DNA from: Populus alba
Lineage: Eukaryota > Streptophyta > Magnoliopsida > Malpighiales > Salicaceae
NCBI RefSeq assembly: GCF_005239225.2
Contig: NC_133284.1
Span: forward strand, 47,462,697-47,526,696
Direction of reading: 5' to 3'
Length of the DNA stretch: 64,000 nucleotides
The translations under genes and the position numbers were made by a program. The notes under the pieces were generated by a model, which had not been told where the DNA came from, searched no databases, and saw only the letters and a list, made by a program, of their open reading frames with translations. Positions within the stretch are counted from its first letter, which is position 1. Every line of letters begins with the position of its first letter. Below are positions 46,401 through 58,269 of this stretch, piece after piece.

Positions 46401-47607
46401 CAAATAGCTCTAACAACCAATACCATCTAGGAGCCATAAACAACAAGCCCCAAGGACCACAAAACCAAACCACATTAGGGGAAAAGCCTCATGTTGGTTA
46501 GAGAGCTTGAAAGCCCTCTGAGATATCATCATAGAGATACAGAATAGAGGAAGAGGGGCAAGAGATGTCTTACCCCGGTTCCTTACATCAACAGAAAAAC
46601 CCAAAAGCGCAAACCAAAATTGAAAGCTACAATGTTGGTGAATAGATCATTCCAGAGCCCTAAGACAGAGGGTTGAGAAGTACCTGGACCTTGAACACCA
46701 GTAATTAGGTTAAAAACCCAGTTGATGGCATCAGTGGTGACAGAGGAATTCTCTAAGGCAACGTTTGAGATGGCCTCTTCTTCGTTGAGGGAATTAGCAC
46801 TGGACCCATGGAGACCATAGTCCACTAGAGATGATGAGAATACGATCCCAGTCCCTGAACTATCACTAAGGGTTGGAGAGGAACTAAGATGTGAAGAATC
46901 TAAAACCTCCAAAGTGTGGGTAGGAGGAGGCGATACCAAGTCTGTACCTAAGAAATTTAGGTTAAACCAAAACCCCTCTTGAACAGACTCCTCATGGCTT
47001 CGTTTCAGTTGAATCGAAGATAGGAGAGATTTAGATTGCTTTTTATAGAACGTAAGTGGTTAATGAAGAAAGAGGCTGCAATCAGGAACTCTGGAGCTGC
47101 AGCTCACCATCGGGAGGAGAAATTTTCAAAATGAAGAAGAGCATCTCTCTCTAGTTTCTCTCTCTATCTGGAGCGACTCTTTCTTAGCTCTTTCTTAAAG
47201 GAACTTGATTTGTTGTTAACATAAGTTAGCATCATGAATTCTTGGCAACATTTAAAAGTTTGGTGTTACTTAAATAAGATAATTAATATGATCATGTTAA
47301 CAATTTATAATGAGCTATTAATGACAAATCATCCGATTGGAACCTCTTTTGTGGGTGGTTTCCAGTCGAATAATAAAATTTTATACCATACTTGTTTGAA
47401 ATACCATTAGTGGATCCTCTAACCTTGACATTTGTTTTTATCATTGTTTAATCCTTACATTAATCTTCCATCTCAAAGTTCTCATCAACTTCATCTTCTT
47501 CTTCTTCTTGATTATTATTATTATTATTATTATTATTTATACAATTAACCTGCCTGTGGTTCGACCCCAGTCTTGCCGGGTTATTTATCAATCTTTTGGT
47601 CGTGTCA
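43484..47607 (+). repeat. Solo LTR of the LOG-element family, with a nested retroposon
   Basis: It begins TGATTAGTACTTAAAAGTGT and ends GGTCGTGTCA. A perfect target duplication ATATG lies at 43479-43483 and 47608-47612. No internal retrotransposon region is present, so it arose by LTR-LTR recombination. It splits the Copia RT: the MDYEESFTPVAKMTT part lies at 47696-47613. The LTR itself is interrupted at 44617-47196. Confidence 0.9.
44617..47196 (-). mobile_element. Non-LTR retroposon (poly(A)-tailed), antisense, without visible RT
   Basis: Inserted in the solo LTR. A T run at 44616-44630 is the poly(A) tail seen from the + strand. The 17-bp flanking repeats AAAGGAACTTAATTTGT (44600-44616) and AAAGGAACTTGATTTGT (47197-47213) match at 16 of 17 bases, as expected for target-primed insertion. 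The 2580-bp body contains no RT or endonuclease motif I can recognise. Open - strand frames (46939-46583, 46604-46410, 46310-46110, 46105-45788) have unknown products. A block near 44945-45240 is imperfectly repeated at 45660-46110. It is probably a LINE-mobilised non-autonomous retroposon. Confidence 0.8.
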
Positions 47608-47612
47608 ATATG

Positions 47613-47700
47613 CCACTGACAAACCGAAGCTATAATAATAAGAGTATGAATAGTAGTCATTTTTGCAACTGGGGTAAATGACTCCTCATAATCCATACCA
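47613..47700 (-). pseudogene. Copia reverse transcriptase, N-terminal part, pseudogene
   Basis: MDYEESFTPVAKMTTIHTLIIIASVCQWHI is the conserved start of Copia RT. It is cut by the solo LTR, and the remainder resumes at 43478 and below. Confidence 0.85.
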
Positions 47701-48215
47701 TACTGTTAAAAATATCCTTTTGCAAGCAACTTAGCTTTGTATCACTCAATAAACTCATCATAATTAGTCTTGATCTTATACACCCAACGACAACTAACAA
47801 CACTCTTACTAGGAGGTAGACGAATCAAATCTCAAGCATCCGTCTTATGCAAAGCAGAAAGTTCCTCATCCATAGCTTGCTACCAAGAGGATCAAGAATT
47901 GCCTCCTTATAGGGAAAGGGCTTAAAGATACAATGAACAAAAGCTAAAAAGAAGTAAAGGATGAAGAATTACAAGAATAAGCAAAATCTAATAGTTTTGT
48001 GGACTTACAAATACGTATGGATTGATGTAAAGGTGGATCCAGAATCTCAAATGAAGCTTGGGGTGTTATAGATGAGAATTGAGCTTCAGATGTGCTGAAG
48101 AGTAAAGTATCAGTACTTGCAAAATAATGAGTAGAAACAGAACGAACATGGGAAGGGGTGTCTAAGGTACTAGGAACCTGAGATGATAAACTATCAAAAT
48201 TCTCAGAAAAGAGAT

Positions 48216-48665
48216 CTATACGACAACATGACGAGTAGTGGATGGAATAGAAAAGAAAGGTATATGTTTGAAAAAGACAACATGACGAGAAACATAAAGT
48301 TTCTGAGTTATTTGATCAAAACAACAATACCCCTTTTTACCTTCATCATAACCTAGAAAGACATAAATAGTAGATCGAGAGGACGAAGAATGAAACAAGT
48401 ACATCAAAAAAATCTAAAGAAGGAATAATCAAGGACATACCTATATAACTTTTCAAAATGAGAAAAACCTGAACTATGAGAAGAAGGGATTGTATTAATC
48501 AAACTTACAGTAGTAAGGAAACCTTCTCCCAAAAACTCACTAAGAACACAAATAGACAACAAGAGAGAACGAGTAGTTTTGACAATGTACCTATGTTTTC
48601 TTTCAACCACACCATTTTACTTAGGAGGATTTGTACACAAAGTTTGGTGAATGGTTCCATCTAAG
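48216..48665 (-). pseudogene. Copia integrase pseudogene
   Basis: Frames at 48610-48404 (VERKHRYIVKTTRSLLLS...FLTTVSLINTIPSSHSSGFS) and 48407-48216 (RSTIYVFLGYDEGKKGYCCFDQITQKLYVSRHVVF) give the end of the integrase core and the following conserved region. Sequence upstream to ~48900 contains further decayed core pieces. Frames are interrupted. Confidence 0.85.
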
Positions 48666-48909
48666 GCAAACAACTCACAAAATTTATTATAGGTGTATTT
48701 CCCTTTTAAATCACACCTAAAACTTTTAATAACAACAAAATGTTGAGTTTTGACTAGAGCTCAAAAGGTTGTATATATCTCAAAGAATTTAGAATGATGT
48801 TTCATTAAATAAGCTCATTAATAACGAGTATGATCATTAATAAAAGAAACATAATATCGAGACCCTTCTTTAGTGGCAACAGGAAAAGGTCCCCATATAT
48901 TAGAATGAA

Positions 48910-49562
48910 TCAATTCAAATGGGGAAGAAAACACCAAAAAATACTTCGATAAAAAGGTAAAACATAAAATTTTGCTAGTTTACATCCACTACAATCAGAA
49001 ATATCACAAGGTTGTAAATTTCCTAAAGCTCCCGTGGATGCAAAAAATCTCAAACGAGAAGACAAAACATGACCTAGATGAGAATGCCATAAATAAAAAG
49101 TAGAAGAGGAATGGCTTGAACGAAAAGAAGATAAAATAATAGTAGTAGCAGCAACTGACACTTTTAACTCATTCAAAATATATAGTCCATTCTCCCTACG
49201 GCCTGTCCTAATCAACTTCTGAGACTGCAGATCTTGTACACAACCAAAGGAAGAGAAAAAACGACTAAATAATCACCAAAATCACATAATTGTCGAACAA
49301 AAGCAAGATTCAATCTAAGTTTCGAAATGAGATAAATATTAGAGAGAGACAAGTGAGGTATGACAACAGAACCAATACCTATTAAAGGCATTGAAGTGCC
49401 ATCATTAGTCATAATAGGGATGGAGGGTGAAGGGGACACAAAGGTAAGAGATGAAGAATCTAGAGACATATGATGTGAAGCACCAGAATCCAAGACCCAT
49501 TTAGAATGTGACATACTTGAAGAACTATAAGGCAACTGACCTATAGAAGAAGAAGTAGACAT
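48910..49562 (-). pseudogene. Copia protease and GAG-pre-integrase region, pseudogene
   Basis: The frame at 49562-49212 has KWVLDSGASHHMS, the retroviral-type aspartic protease active site (DSGA). The frame at 49215-48910 has LWHSHLGHVLSSRLRFF and CDISDCSGCKLAK, the His-Cys finger region before integrase. A frame change separates them. Confidence 0.87.
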
Positions 49563-49721
49563 TACTTGTGGCTGTAAGGAGAGAAACTTCTAAAATTTCC
49601 CAGCTAGAGTACTAGGATCGGTGATAAGGCCTGATGAAACTATTGCTGCAGTATTGTGGTGTGGTGGTTTATAACTCTGAAATGGTTTATGAGCATTAAA
49701 TTGTGACTGGCTGCCAAACTT

Positions 49722-50329
49722 CTAAGCTTGGTTCTGCTGTCTCAACAGGGGACAATGAGCCTTCCAATTACCTTTCTGGTTACAAAAACTGCACTCATCA
49801 AAGGCAACCCTTGTATAAGGCTTATTATGATTATTAGACAATGACTTAAAGTGTACTGCTAGTACAAATAGATTCAAAATAGAAAGAATTCCCTTTTTAG
49901 AATAAAATTGAAGATGTATTTCTTCAGCCAATAACTCACTGAAAACAGAGTTAACAAAAGACATTAGAGAATGATGTAGAATTGAACCTTTGAGTCCTTC
50001 AAAATCACTATAAAATATTGTTAAAAACTGTATCAATCGTTGTTGTTCCCTGCCATCAATATAGGCATTATATGCCTTTAATTCTGTTGATTCTATAAGA
50101 GTCAATTGATACCAAAGATCTGTCAATAGAACTTTTGAATACACATATTCTTCTGGTGAAGAGCTCGTATGTCATTCTCTAACTGATACTGCTTTGCAAA
50201 ATTTGATTGTGTGAATAACCTTTGCAGATGATCCCAAACCTCCTTTGCTATCTCATACTTTGCCAACTGTGTACTTATGGAAAGCTCAACAAAAGTGTTA
50301 ATCCAAGTAATAATCTTTGCATTGTTCAC
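49722..50329 (-). pseudogene. Copia gag pseudogene
   Basis: The frame at 50329-50123 shows the UBN2-type gag segment (YEIAKEVWDHLQRLFTQSN, YQLENDIRALHQ). After a frame change, 50144-49722 continues to a zinc knuckle, CSFCNQKGNWKAHCPLL (C-x2-C-x4-...-H-x3-C, slightly altered). The 5' end of gag is separated by the solo LTR at 50404-51999. Confidence 0.8.
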
Positions 50330-50403
50330 TTCTCATTCATCTATCAAAACAACATCCCCTTCCTCAGTATTCTTAGGTACCACATAAGTTCCACTAACAT
50401 ATC

Positions 50404-51999
50404 TGATTAGTACTTAAAAGTGCATTTTTATCAAGGTTTTATATCATCATTTTGCACTTGAAATATCAATAACTCCTTAACTAAAGCATGTTTTATAATA
50501 ACATATCTAATAATATAAGATACCTTTAATTTATGGTAAATATTCATCTTAAATGCAGGCCTATCACATAAATGAAAGGATTGATTTATGAGTTTAAGTA
50601 CTGAAATTGAAAGGACAAAGAGAGGGCCAAACTTAGAAAAGAGATGTTGATGCAGTCCAAACTGGAACATTGTTCGGTAATTGGGTCATATCTAGAGCTG
50701 TAGATCTCAGATTTAGGTCTGGTTTATATGGATGGAAAGGTAAGAAAAAGGCCTACAACTTTCATGGGAGTCTAAGATTTAAAAAGGTCATTTTCAAGTC
50801 CAAATTATAGTAACAACGGTTTCAAGTCCAAATTATAGTAACAATGGAGAAGTCTGAATCTGTCCTACAGCCCAGACACTATTTAGTGTTTAGCCCATAT
50901 CTCAAGTTCTAGAAGTCCAAATAACTTTTTATTTTTTTCCTGGAAGGATAAGACAATTTCCTAAAACTTTCATGTGTACAGATGGTTCCAATTCTGATGT
51001 TAGCAATGATTTTTTGTTCAGACAAGAAGATAAGGATTTTCACCAAGTCAAGAGTTGGTCACCCACTCAACAATTAGTCATCAAATCAATAGTTTCAAAT
51101 TTTGGCCTATAAAAGGAGGAATTTACCATGCATTTAGGCATTTTGGTTGTTCAGATCATGATCATGCTTTTTATTTTTTTCTTTATATTTTTGTAATGTT
51201 TAAGTTTTATTTCATGTTATATTTTTTTTAATCTCTTGTTTATGCTTTTCATTTCCTTTACTATACTTATGTTCTTATGTTGTTTATTTATGTTTCTCTT
51301 TTTCATTATATTTAGCTAAGTTTATTATGTCAAGGTGAAAAGGTTTCACTAATGGTGTTAGAATAGGTATAATATAAATTCAACATAGGCTTCAATGTTT
51401 ATATCCAAGAAAGTTTGTTATTAACATGTCTTATCTTTTTATCTTACTAATTCTTAATACCTTGCTTGTTAAATGGTTAATCTAGATTTGTGTTGTATAA
51501 CACTTGATACAATAAATGATTGGCACTTTCATAACCAACCGTATGGTATAACCTACACCTGTGCTATGAAAGGAACTTGATTTGTTGTTAACATAAGTTA
51601 GCATCATGAATTCCTGACAATATTTAAAAGTTTGGTGTTACTTAAATAAGATAATTAATATGATCATATTAACAATTTATAATGAACTATTAAGGATAAA
51701 TCATCCGATTGGAATCTCCTTTGTGTATGGTTTCTAGTTGATTAATAAAAAGAGTTTATACTATACTTATTTCTAATACCATTAGTGGATCTTCTAACCT
51801 TGATAATTGTTTTATCATTGTTTAATCCTTACATTAATATCCCATAAAATTCTCATAAACTCTTTATTTTATTAAATATATATATTATTTGTAATTTATA
51901 TAGTTCACCTCCTTGTGGTTCGACCCTAGTCTTGCCGAGTTATTTATTACTTCGATACTCCTGCATTTGGGATAAGACATCAATCTTTTGGTCCTGTCA
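50404..51999 (+). repeat. Solo LTR of the LOG-element family
   Basis: 1596 bases, starting TGATTAGTACTTAAAAGTGC and ending GGTCCTGTCA. Target duplication ATATC/ATATT (four of five). A 30-base local duplication ('ggtttcaagtccaaattatagtaacaa') is at about 50787-50845. It sits between the Copia leader and gag. Confidence 0.88.
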
Positions 52000-52388
52000 A
52001 TATTCCTATATCTTTTTACCCTTAAGAAAATTTCACATTACAATAACTCCAATACGAATAATTCTTCTCATCCTACCTCACACTCACAGACTAAAGCGAA
52101 TCATCTCTTTCAGTAGCAATAATCAATAATCATAAAGAACCAGAATGCAAAATCAACAAAAAATAAAATATCAAATTGCAGAAACTGAACAAATATCTTC
52201 TCAAAGTTATACGATTACTCGAAAAACAAAAAATTGTAGAAACAAAATATAAATACCAAGTTGCAGAAACTAAAGAGATGACGAAATACCATATATGAAG
52301 AAACTAAAGGGAAGACAAAATACCAGGTTTGCAAAAATAGAACAAATATCATTCTAAAAAAAATTCCATGAAACCAACTTTGATACCA

Positions 52389-52577
52389 TATTAAAATAAT
52401 TAAAATTACCAGAAAATAAATACAAACATAAAAAAAAAAAGGTTAGGGTTTTTATTAATCACAATATTTTGAAAGTATGGCTTTAAGCTAAATACAAAGA
52501 AATTATATATAAAACAAATTAAAAATATTATTTTATTCTTGATAAATAAAATAAAACAAGATAAATATTTCTTAACG
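52389..52577 (-). repeat. 5' LTR of the Copia element
   Basis: Pair of 42058-42248. It is followed on the - strand by the initiator-tRNA-Met-type primer site (ATGGTATCAAAG, from about 52389 down). Confidence 0.65.
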
Positions 52578-54751
52578 CAACAACTTTCATTCCATTCAAA
52601 TTCTATAACTTTCATTAACAATTTGAAGAAAGGTAAGCATCAATCAGCCGACCTAGCCACGAATCTGCCACTGCTGCTACTTTTCTTGTCAACCTCGAGG
52701 TTAGAGTGAAGACTAACTTGATCGTGTAGGGTTGTTTGAAAACCAGCATGCAATTCGAGAAATGTAACCATCAAGGACTATAAACAAGGTTTAGAGGTTG
52801 ACAAGAAAATTAGCAGCGATTTGTATGTATGTATGTATCATGTGCTATTCTATCTACTTTTTATATAAACCTTCCTCTCTCTTTTTAATCCTTGTACTCC
52901 AAGCATGCCCCAAATAACAGAGTAAGGGCAATATTATCTTTTTATAGAGAAGGGATACACCATATATCAATAAAAACTATCTTTTTCTATGTCCCCAATT
53001 AATAGGTTTTCTATCACTATTCTTTTTTCTAATTAATTGTATTTCAGAATTTTAAAAACAAAACCCAAATAGAAAATATAAATCATGCCAAAGATTTTTT
53101 GTTTTCAGAAACATAAAATTGACAATTGATTGCTAAAATTTTTGAATAAAAAAAAATGATTTTCAAAAAATTGTGAAGGTTTTAATTTTTTTGAATAAAA
53201 AAATTTATTTGCTTTTGTTTCCAAAATTTTGCAAAAAAAGCCACAAATGATCCTAAATGGCGCATAAAATACACACTAATTTTCAGATTCCCAGAATTTT
53301 TATCATGTACGATACAAGACTAAAGAGTGAAATAATGATTGCAATATGAACTCGAAAATAATTGTTGATTGAATTCCAATATCCACTTATTATGATAACA
53401 GAAATACATGACAAGCGCGACAACATCTGACCGTAACATGCGCTTGTAACATCTGGAGACAGCGTGAAGCCAGTCAGCCACAAACATTGGCATTACCCCC
53501 ATCAAAATTAATGTTTTGTGCCCTTGGAAAATGGCTGCTTTCACACTTTTAGGGTTTCGTATCTATGATAAAAATTATTTTTTAAAAAAATATTATAATA
53601 ATTTTTTTTATGAAATTAACACTTCAAAAAAATCTTAAAATATTAAAAAATAATTAATTTAAAGTTAAAAAAAAAAAAAACACAATCCAACTCCATAAAT
53701 AAACATCGCTTTAAACCTTTAACCTTTATAGAGAAGCTCATTAATCAAGAATAAATTTTTTTATTGTTTTGTGTATAATTTATTAGTAATTTTAAACAGA
53801 TTACAAGAAAAATTAATAGTTTGTCGAACCGATTTTAAATATTAAGAGTATAAATTGTGCATCTACAAAATTAACTAGATGAAAACAAATTCAACCTAGC
53901 ATTTATAAACGAAAGAAAGCACGATGGACAATGCCAATAAGTTATTTTTTCTTTTTTCTTTGGACATCAGGAAGGAGTTAAGCTAATTTATAGGGAATGT
54001 AATGAAAACAAAATAAAAATATTTGAAAAAGAATAGTAAACAAATTAATGATCACTCCAGTAGAATCCATATATTTCTAGCAACAATTCAACAATATTTG
54101 AAAAAAGTATCTTAACCCGATTACCTACTTCTGCCGGCGGGGGGGAGAGTCCTTAGAGTAGTTCCGACGTACTTTTCACGAATTCAAGCAATTTTAACAC
54201 TAATGAAATTTCCGGGAACTTAATCATTAAACCTTGACCTAATTAATGGATTTATCGACATCAACATTTGAATAAAATTCAACACTAACCTTTTTATATA
54301 TAAAAAATAAAATAAAAACGTAAAATCTTAATCAATGTAAAGACTGTTAATTTAAATCTTCGAAAAAATTCCCTTAAGAGAATTTCTTATATAACGAATA
54401 ATTTGGAACCATTTTTTTTTTCCTTAAAAAAAAACCCATTGGCCATTTTGTTTCTGAATCATTATTGTGTCAAAATGATGTCATAATGCTCTAAGCATGA
54501 GGTGTGAATGCGACAAACTAGACAACAGTACTTGGATTTGGACATAAAGTGGTGACCTCCATGTGTGTGTCGGTGAGACATAGAGAGGGAGACAGAGGAG
54601 GAAATGAAGGATGCAAGAAGTATACAAAGCAAACTATATAGGGTTTATCATTTACAAGTTTTCCACGATTTTCTAATTGATGAAAAAACTTGAACCATTT
54701 AATTTTTTTTTTGTATACAAGTACTTTTTAATAATATTAAAGTTTAAAATT

Positions 54752-54792
<41 letters not shown>

Positions 54793-55079
54793 GTTATAAA
54801 CTTAATTTTTATTATAAATCTATTAAAAATATTTGTTTAGTTAATAACTAGACTCAAACCTGCGCTACACCATGTGTTTGTATTTTTTGCATAAAAACGA
54901 TGTCTAAGGTAATGCAAGAGCGTTTCAAATAAATAAAAGAAGTAAATGACTCAGGTCATAATCTTGATTGTGTTTAATGAAGTTTTTTATTTTAATTAGA
55001 TGATAAAAAAATTAAGAACAATAGCTAGTAAATAGATAAAATTTTCTTTAAAAAAACACAATAACGTGGAAAAAAAAAA
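52578..55079. other. Spacer right of the Copia element
   Basis: Mostly AT-rich. 52620-52850 and the - strand frame 53544-53320 (74 codons) have more balanced composition but match no family I know. A G-rich spot is at about 54134-54150. A (TA)n run is at 54755-54786. Confidence 0.55.
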
Positions 55080-56260
55080 AAAACTAGGAAGTAAGTAACT
55101 AGATAAAAAAACAAAGGCAAAAAAAGGGTCTGAGTTAACTAAAGGTATTGTCATAAACATGTAACTTGGATAATAAGAGGTAAGCCAACCCAAGTTAACT
55201 TGTATGAGATGGAGATAACACAATAGAAAAAAAACTAAATAAAACCACAAAACCTATTTTTTATATACAAAAAGAAACTAATGCCAAACAATGAAATTAA
55301 AAAAAAAAACCAAAAAAAGATATTGACCTACATTAACTTTTCAAACCTATAACCCGGGTCATTAAACTGAAAACACCAAATATAAAAAAATCATGAAGCC
55401 CAATTTCCAATGAATCTTTTTTATTTGAGGGTTAAATAAAAAGAAAAGTAAATCTAATAGAAGGAAAAAAAATCAAAAGAATGATGACGAAATTAAAAGA
55501 AAAAAACAATACACTATAACTTGGATTGAATGATGAAATTGAAAACATAAAAATTTAATACATGACAAATTAGAATTGAAGGATTAAGTTGAAAATAAAT
55601 AAAATTTTAACGAAAGAGACAAGAACAAAAATTAGAAACAAAAAGATAAAAACAAAAGTAGAAGCATCAACAATAAAGAGGACCAACTTGTATTTTTTAG
55701 GGCAAGAGAGAGATAAGAAGAAGAACAAGAAAACAAAAAAGACCGACCAGCGACAAATCACCTCATCACCACCAACATGCACCACACGAGGAGTAAGAGC
55801 ACATGACGATGCATCTAACGACTTAGTAGAAGGACATTTTATGCCAATGTAAGGTGTCACATGCATCGCATAAAGGGGATGAGGTGCCTCTCATATGCTA
55901 ACAACTTTTTAGAATTAAATAATATTTAATCAATGTTAAAAGATAAGAATGTCCTTGATTATCCTGGTAAAAAAAATCTAAAGGAAAGGACCAGAAGGCC
56001 ATTGAACCTATAGTTTAATTTTTTTTTATTCCAAGTGCTTACTTGTCAATTTATTATACATGAATAAATAAAAAGATAGTTATGCCCCTCTTCAACAATG
56101 TTATAAATTTATTATACATGACTAATATGCCATGTGAAAAGACAAAAATAACACCAAAATAAAGGCAATTGATTTTTTTAGAGGGGCAAAACTATCATTT
56201 TACTATTGTAGTGAGTAATAAATCAAGTCTTAGTGCACAATGTTTTTGCCTTCCTGTTTA
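55080..56260. repeat. Dispersed repeat family, copy C
   Basis: Collinear with copy A (7320-8690) and, in its first two thirds, with copy B (8691-9625), all in the same orientation. Shared landmarks: 'aataagaggtaagccaacccaagttaac', 'cattaacttttcaaacctataacccgggtcatta', 'catgaagcccaattt', the 'accaacatgcaccac' block and 'gactaatatgccatgtgaaaagac'. The complementary frames at 55570-55866 are not convincing genes. Confidence 0.6.
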
Positions 56261-58214
56261 ATTTTTTAATATAACGTTTTCATGATAATTTTTAATTTAA
56301 ATGAAATAAAATTACTATTATACTATTAGATTATCACAAACACAAAATGTTAAGATGGTTATTATAAATTATAGTTTTAATTTTTTTTTATGAAAAATAG
56401 TTATATTATTTATGTACTCTTCTTTTTTAAAAAAAAAATCATTTTGATTTTTAATAAAAGAAATATTTTTCTAATTTTTCATTGAAAATAGAAAGTTGAA
56501 AAAAGAAAATAAAAACTAAAAAGAAGAATTTAACACCCTTGGTTTTTCAGCTCTATCAGCCCTGTGTTTCTAGCGATCCAACTTCAACTTCTGGCGTCTC
56601 TTTCCATTCTCTTCTTCTTGTTTTTTTAATTATTATTTTTTTGGTCTTCAATATTTCTAGTCAATTCCAAGTGTATATTATAACAATGGATATGTTTACT
56701 TCATGGGTATCTCCATAATATACTAATTAATTACTTGTATGGGTTTTAGTGGTTATTTTCTAAAATATTTATTTTTAAAAAAAAATATTTTAATAGCAAC
56801 ACATAAAATGATTTAAAAACATAAAAAATTTAATTTAAAATAAAAGAATAAAAATATTTCAATTTTTTAAAAAAATATTTAAAAACATGAAAATAAATAC
56901 AAACAGTTACTTAACTAGTTGGTGTCCGGAATTGTCAATCCATGCTGATTTTAAAAGGAAAGTTATATCATACAAGACTACTATAGATTCTGATTTCAAA
57001 AGCAAAGTATACATAGAACGACTCTAGCTTGAATTTGAAGATGTTGACTGTCTTAGGTCTTCAAGTATGGAATAGTATACTTTTTTGGGTCAATCACAGT
57101 AGCTTTTCAGGTATCATAAATTAGAGATTTTTTCTATAAAAGAAAGAAACATTTGTGATGATCCTCAATCACAGTAGTTTTTACCAATGCAATAACTAAT
57201 TATGTGTAATTCCTCTCTCTGTGCGTACAATATTTTTTTTCTTTTCAAAATTCTTCCGATTCGATCATCAAATAATTATTTCTTCTAATTTAGTCCTTTT
57301 GCAATATTGTATTGGTGGGAAATGAGGCTCAATAATTTATTTTGATTTTTTTTATAAGGTTATAAAGGTGTCGAATTAATATTCCAACATTATAATGATA
57401 CTTGATTTCATAAAAAAAAAAATAATAAGTTTTATTGTTTGTAAACAAATATCATATGGGGGCCAAATTTAGTGGGAGGCAACAATGCAAGGATTTGATT
57501 TTATTTTTAACCGATAAAAACATGCTTTTTAGCTTATTTCTGCCTAAAAGTCTTTATCGAGTTCATGTTTAGTTCCTTTAATTTTACATTGTAATATTTT
57601 GTTACAAATTATATTTTGATCACATTTCACTCTTTGAGTTTGAGAGAGAGTAGAAATTCAATGAAAAATAAGAATAGAAAGAGAAATTAATTGAGTATCC
57701 ACATTCTAGCAAAACAAAAAAATCATTCTCGATGCAAATGAGTTTCATTTAAAAAATAAAAGTTTTTTTATTAAAGTGTTTTTTATTTTTTTATAATACT
57801 AGAAAAAAGTAGATTGGTATTGAAATAAAAAAAATTATTTAATTTTGTATTTTTGTATCAATTTAAGGGTTTTTTGAGTTGAGAAAATAATTTATTTATG
57901 TTCTAAAACTGTCTTTTTTTTTAGGTTTTTAAGGTAAAAATATATTGAAAATTTTTTTTGCCCAAAACTCGAAACCTAAGCAGATGTGACTGTAAAATAT
58001 TCTAGACAGTAGCAGGTTATATGTCACAAAGAACAACTTGTCATTTAGTATAAAATAAAGAGAATGACGATGTGTCATCTGGTGAATAAAAAAAAAATCA
58101 GGTCAAACATGTCTCGGCTCTTATATAGCTGGCAAGGAGTATGGGCCTAGCCCCACACTATTCTCTTTTTTTTTTTTTTTAATTAATAACCTTGTTTTTA
58201 TAAATTTTTACTTT

Positions 58215-58269
<55 letters not shown>

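Larger units (their letters stand above)
42058..52577 (-). mobile_element. Ty1-Copia retrotransposon, degraded, with two nested solo LTRs
   Basis: LTR-like ends of about 190 bases: 42058-42248 and 52389-52577 share long blocks ('tagggttttcattaatcacaatattttgaaa.tatggcttta', 'aacaagataaata'). On the - strand a primer site ATGGTATCAAAG (initiator tRNA-Met type) follows the 5' LTR at 52389, and a purine tract (TTTGAGGAGAGA) precedes the 3' LTR at 42248. Gag, protease, integrase and RT traces occur in Copia order on the - strand. Without the insertions at 43484-47607 and 50404-51999 it would be about 4.8 kb, a normal Copia size. No clear 5-bp target duplication was found, and all ORFs are broken. 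Confidence 0.8.
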
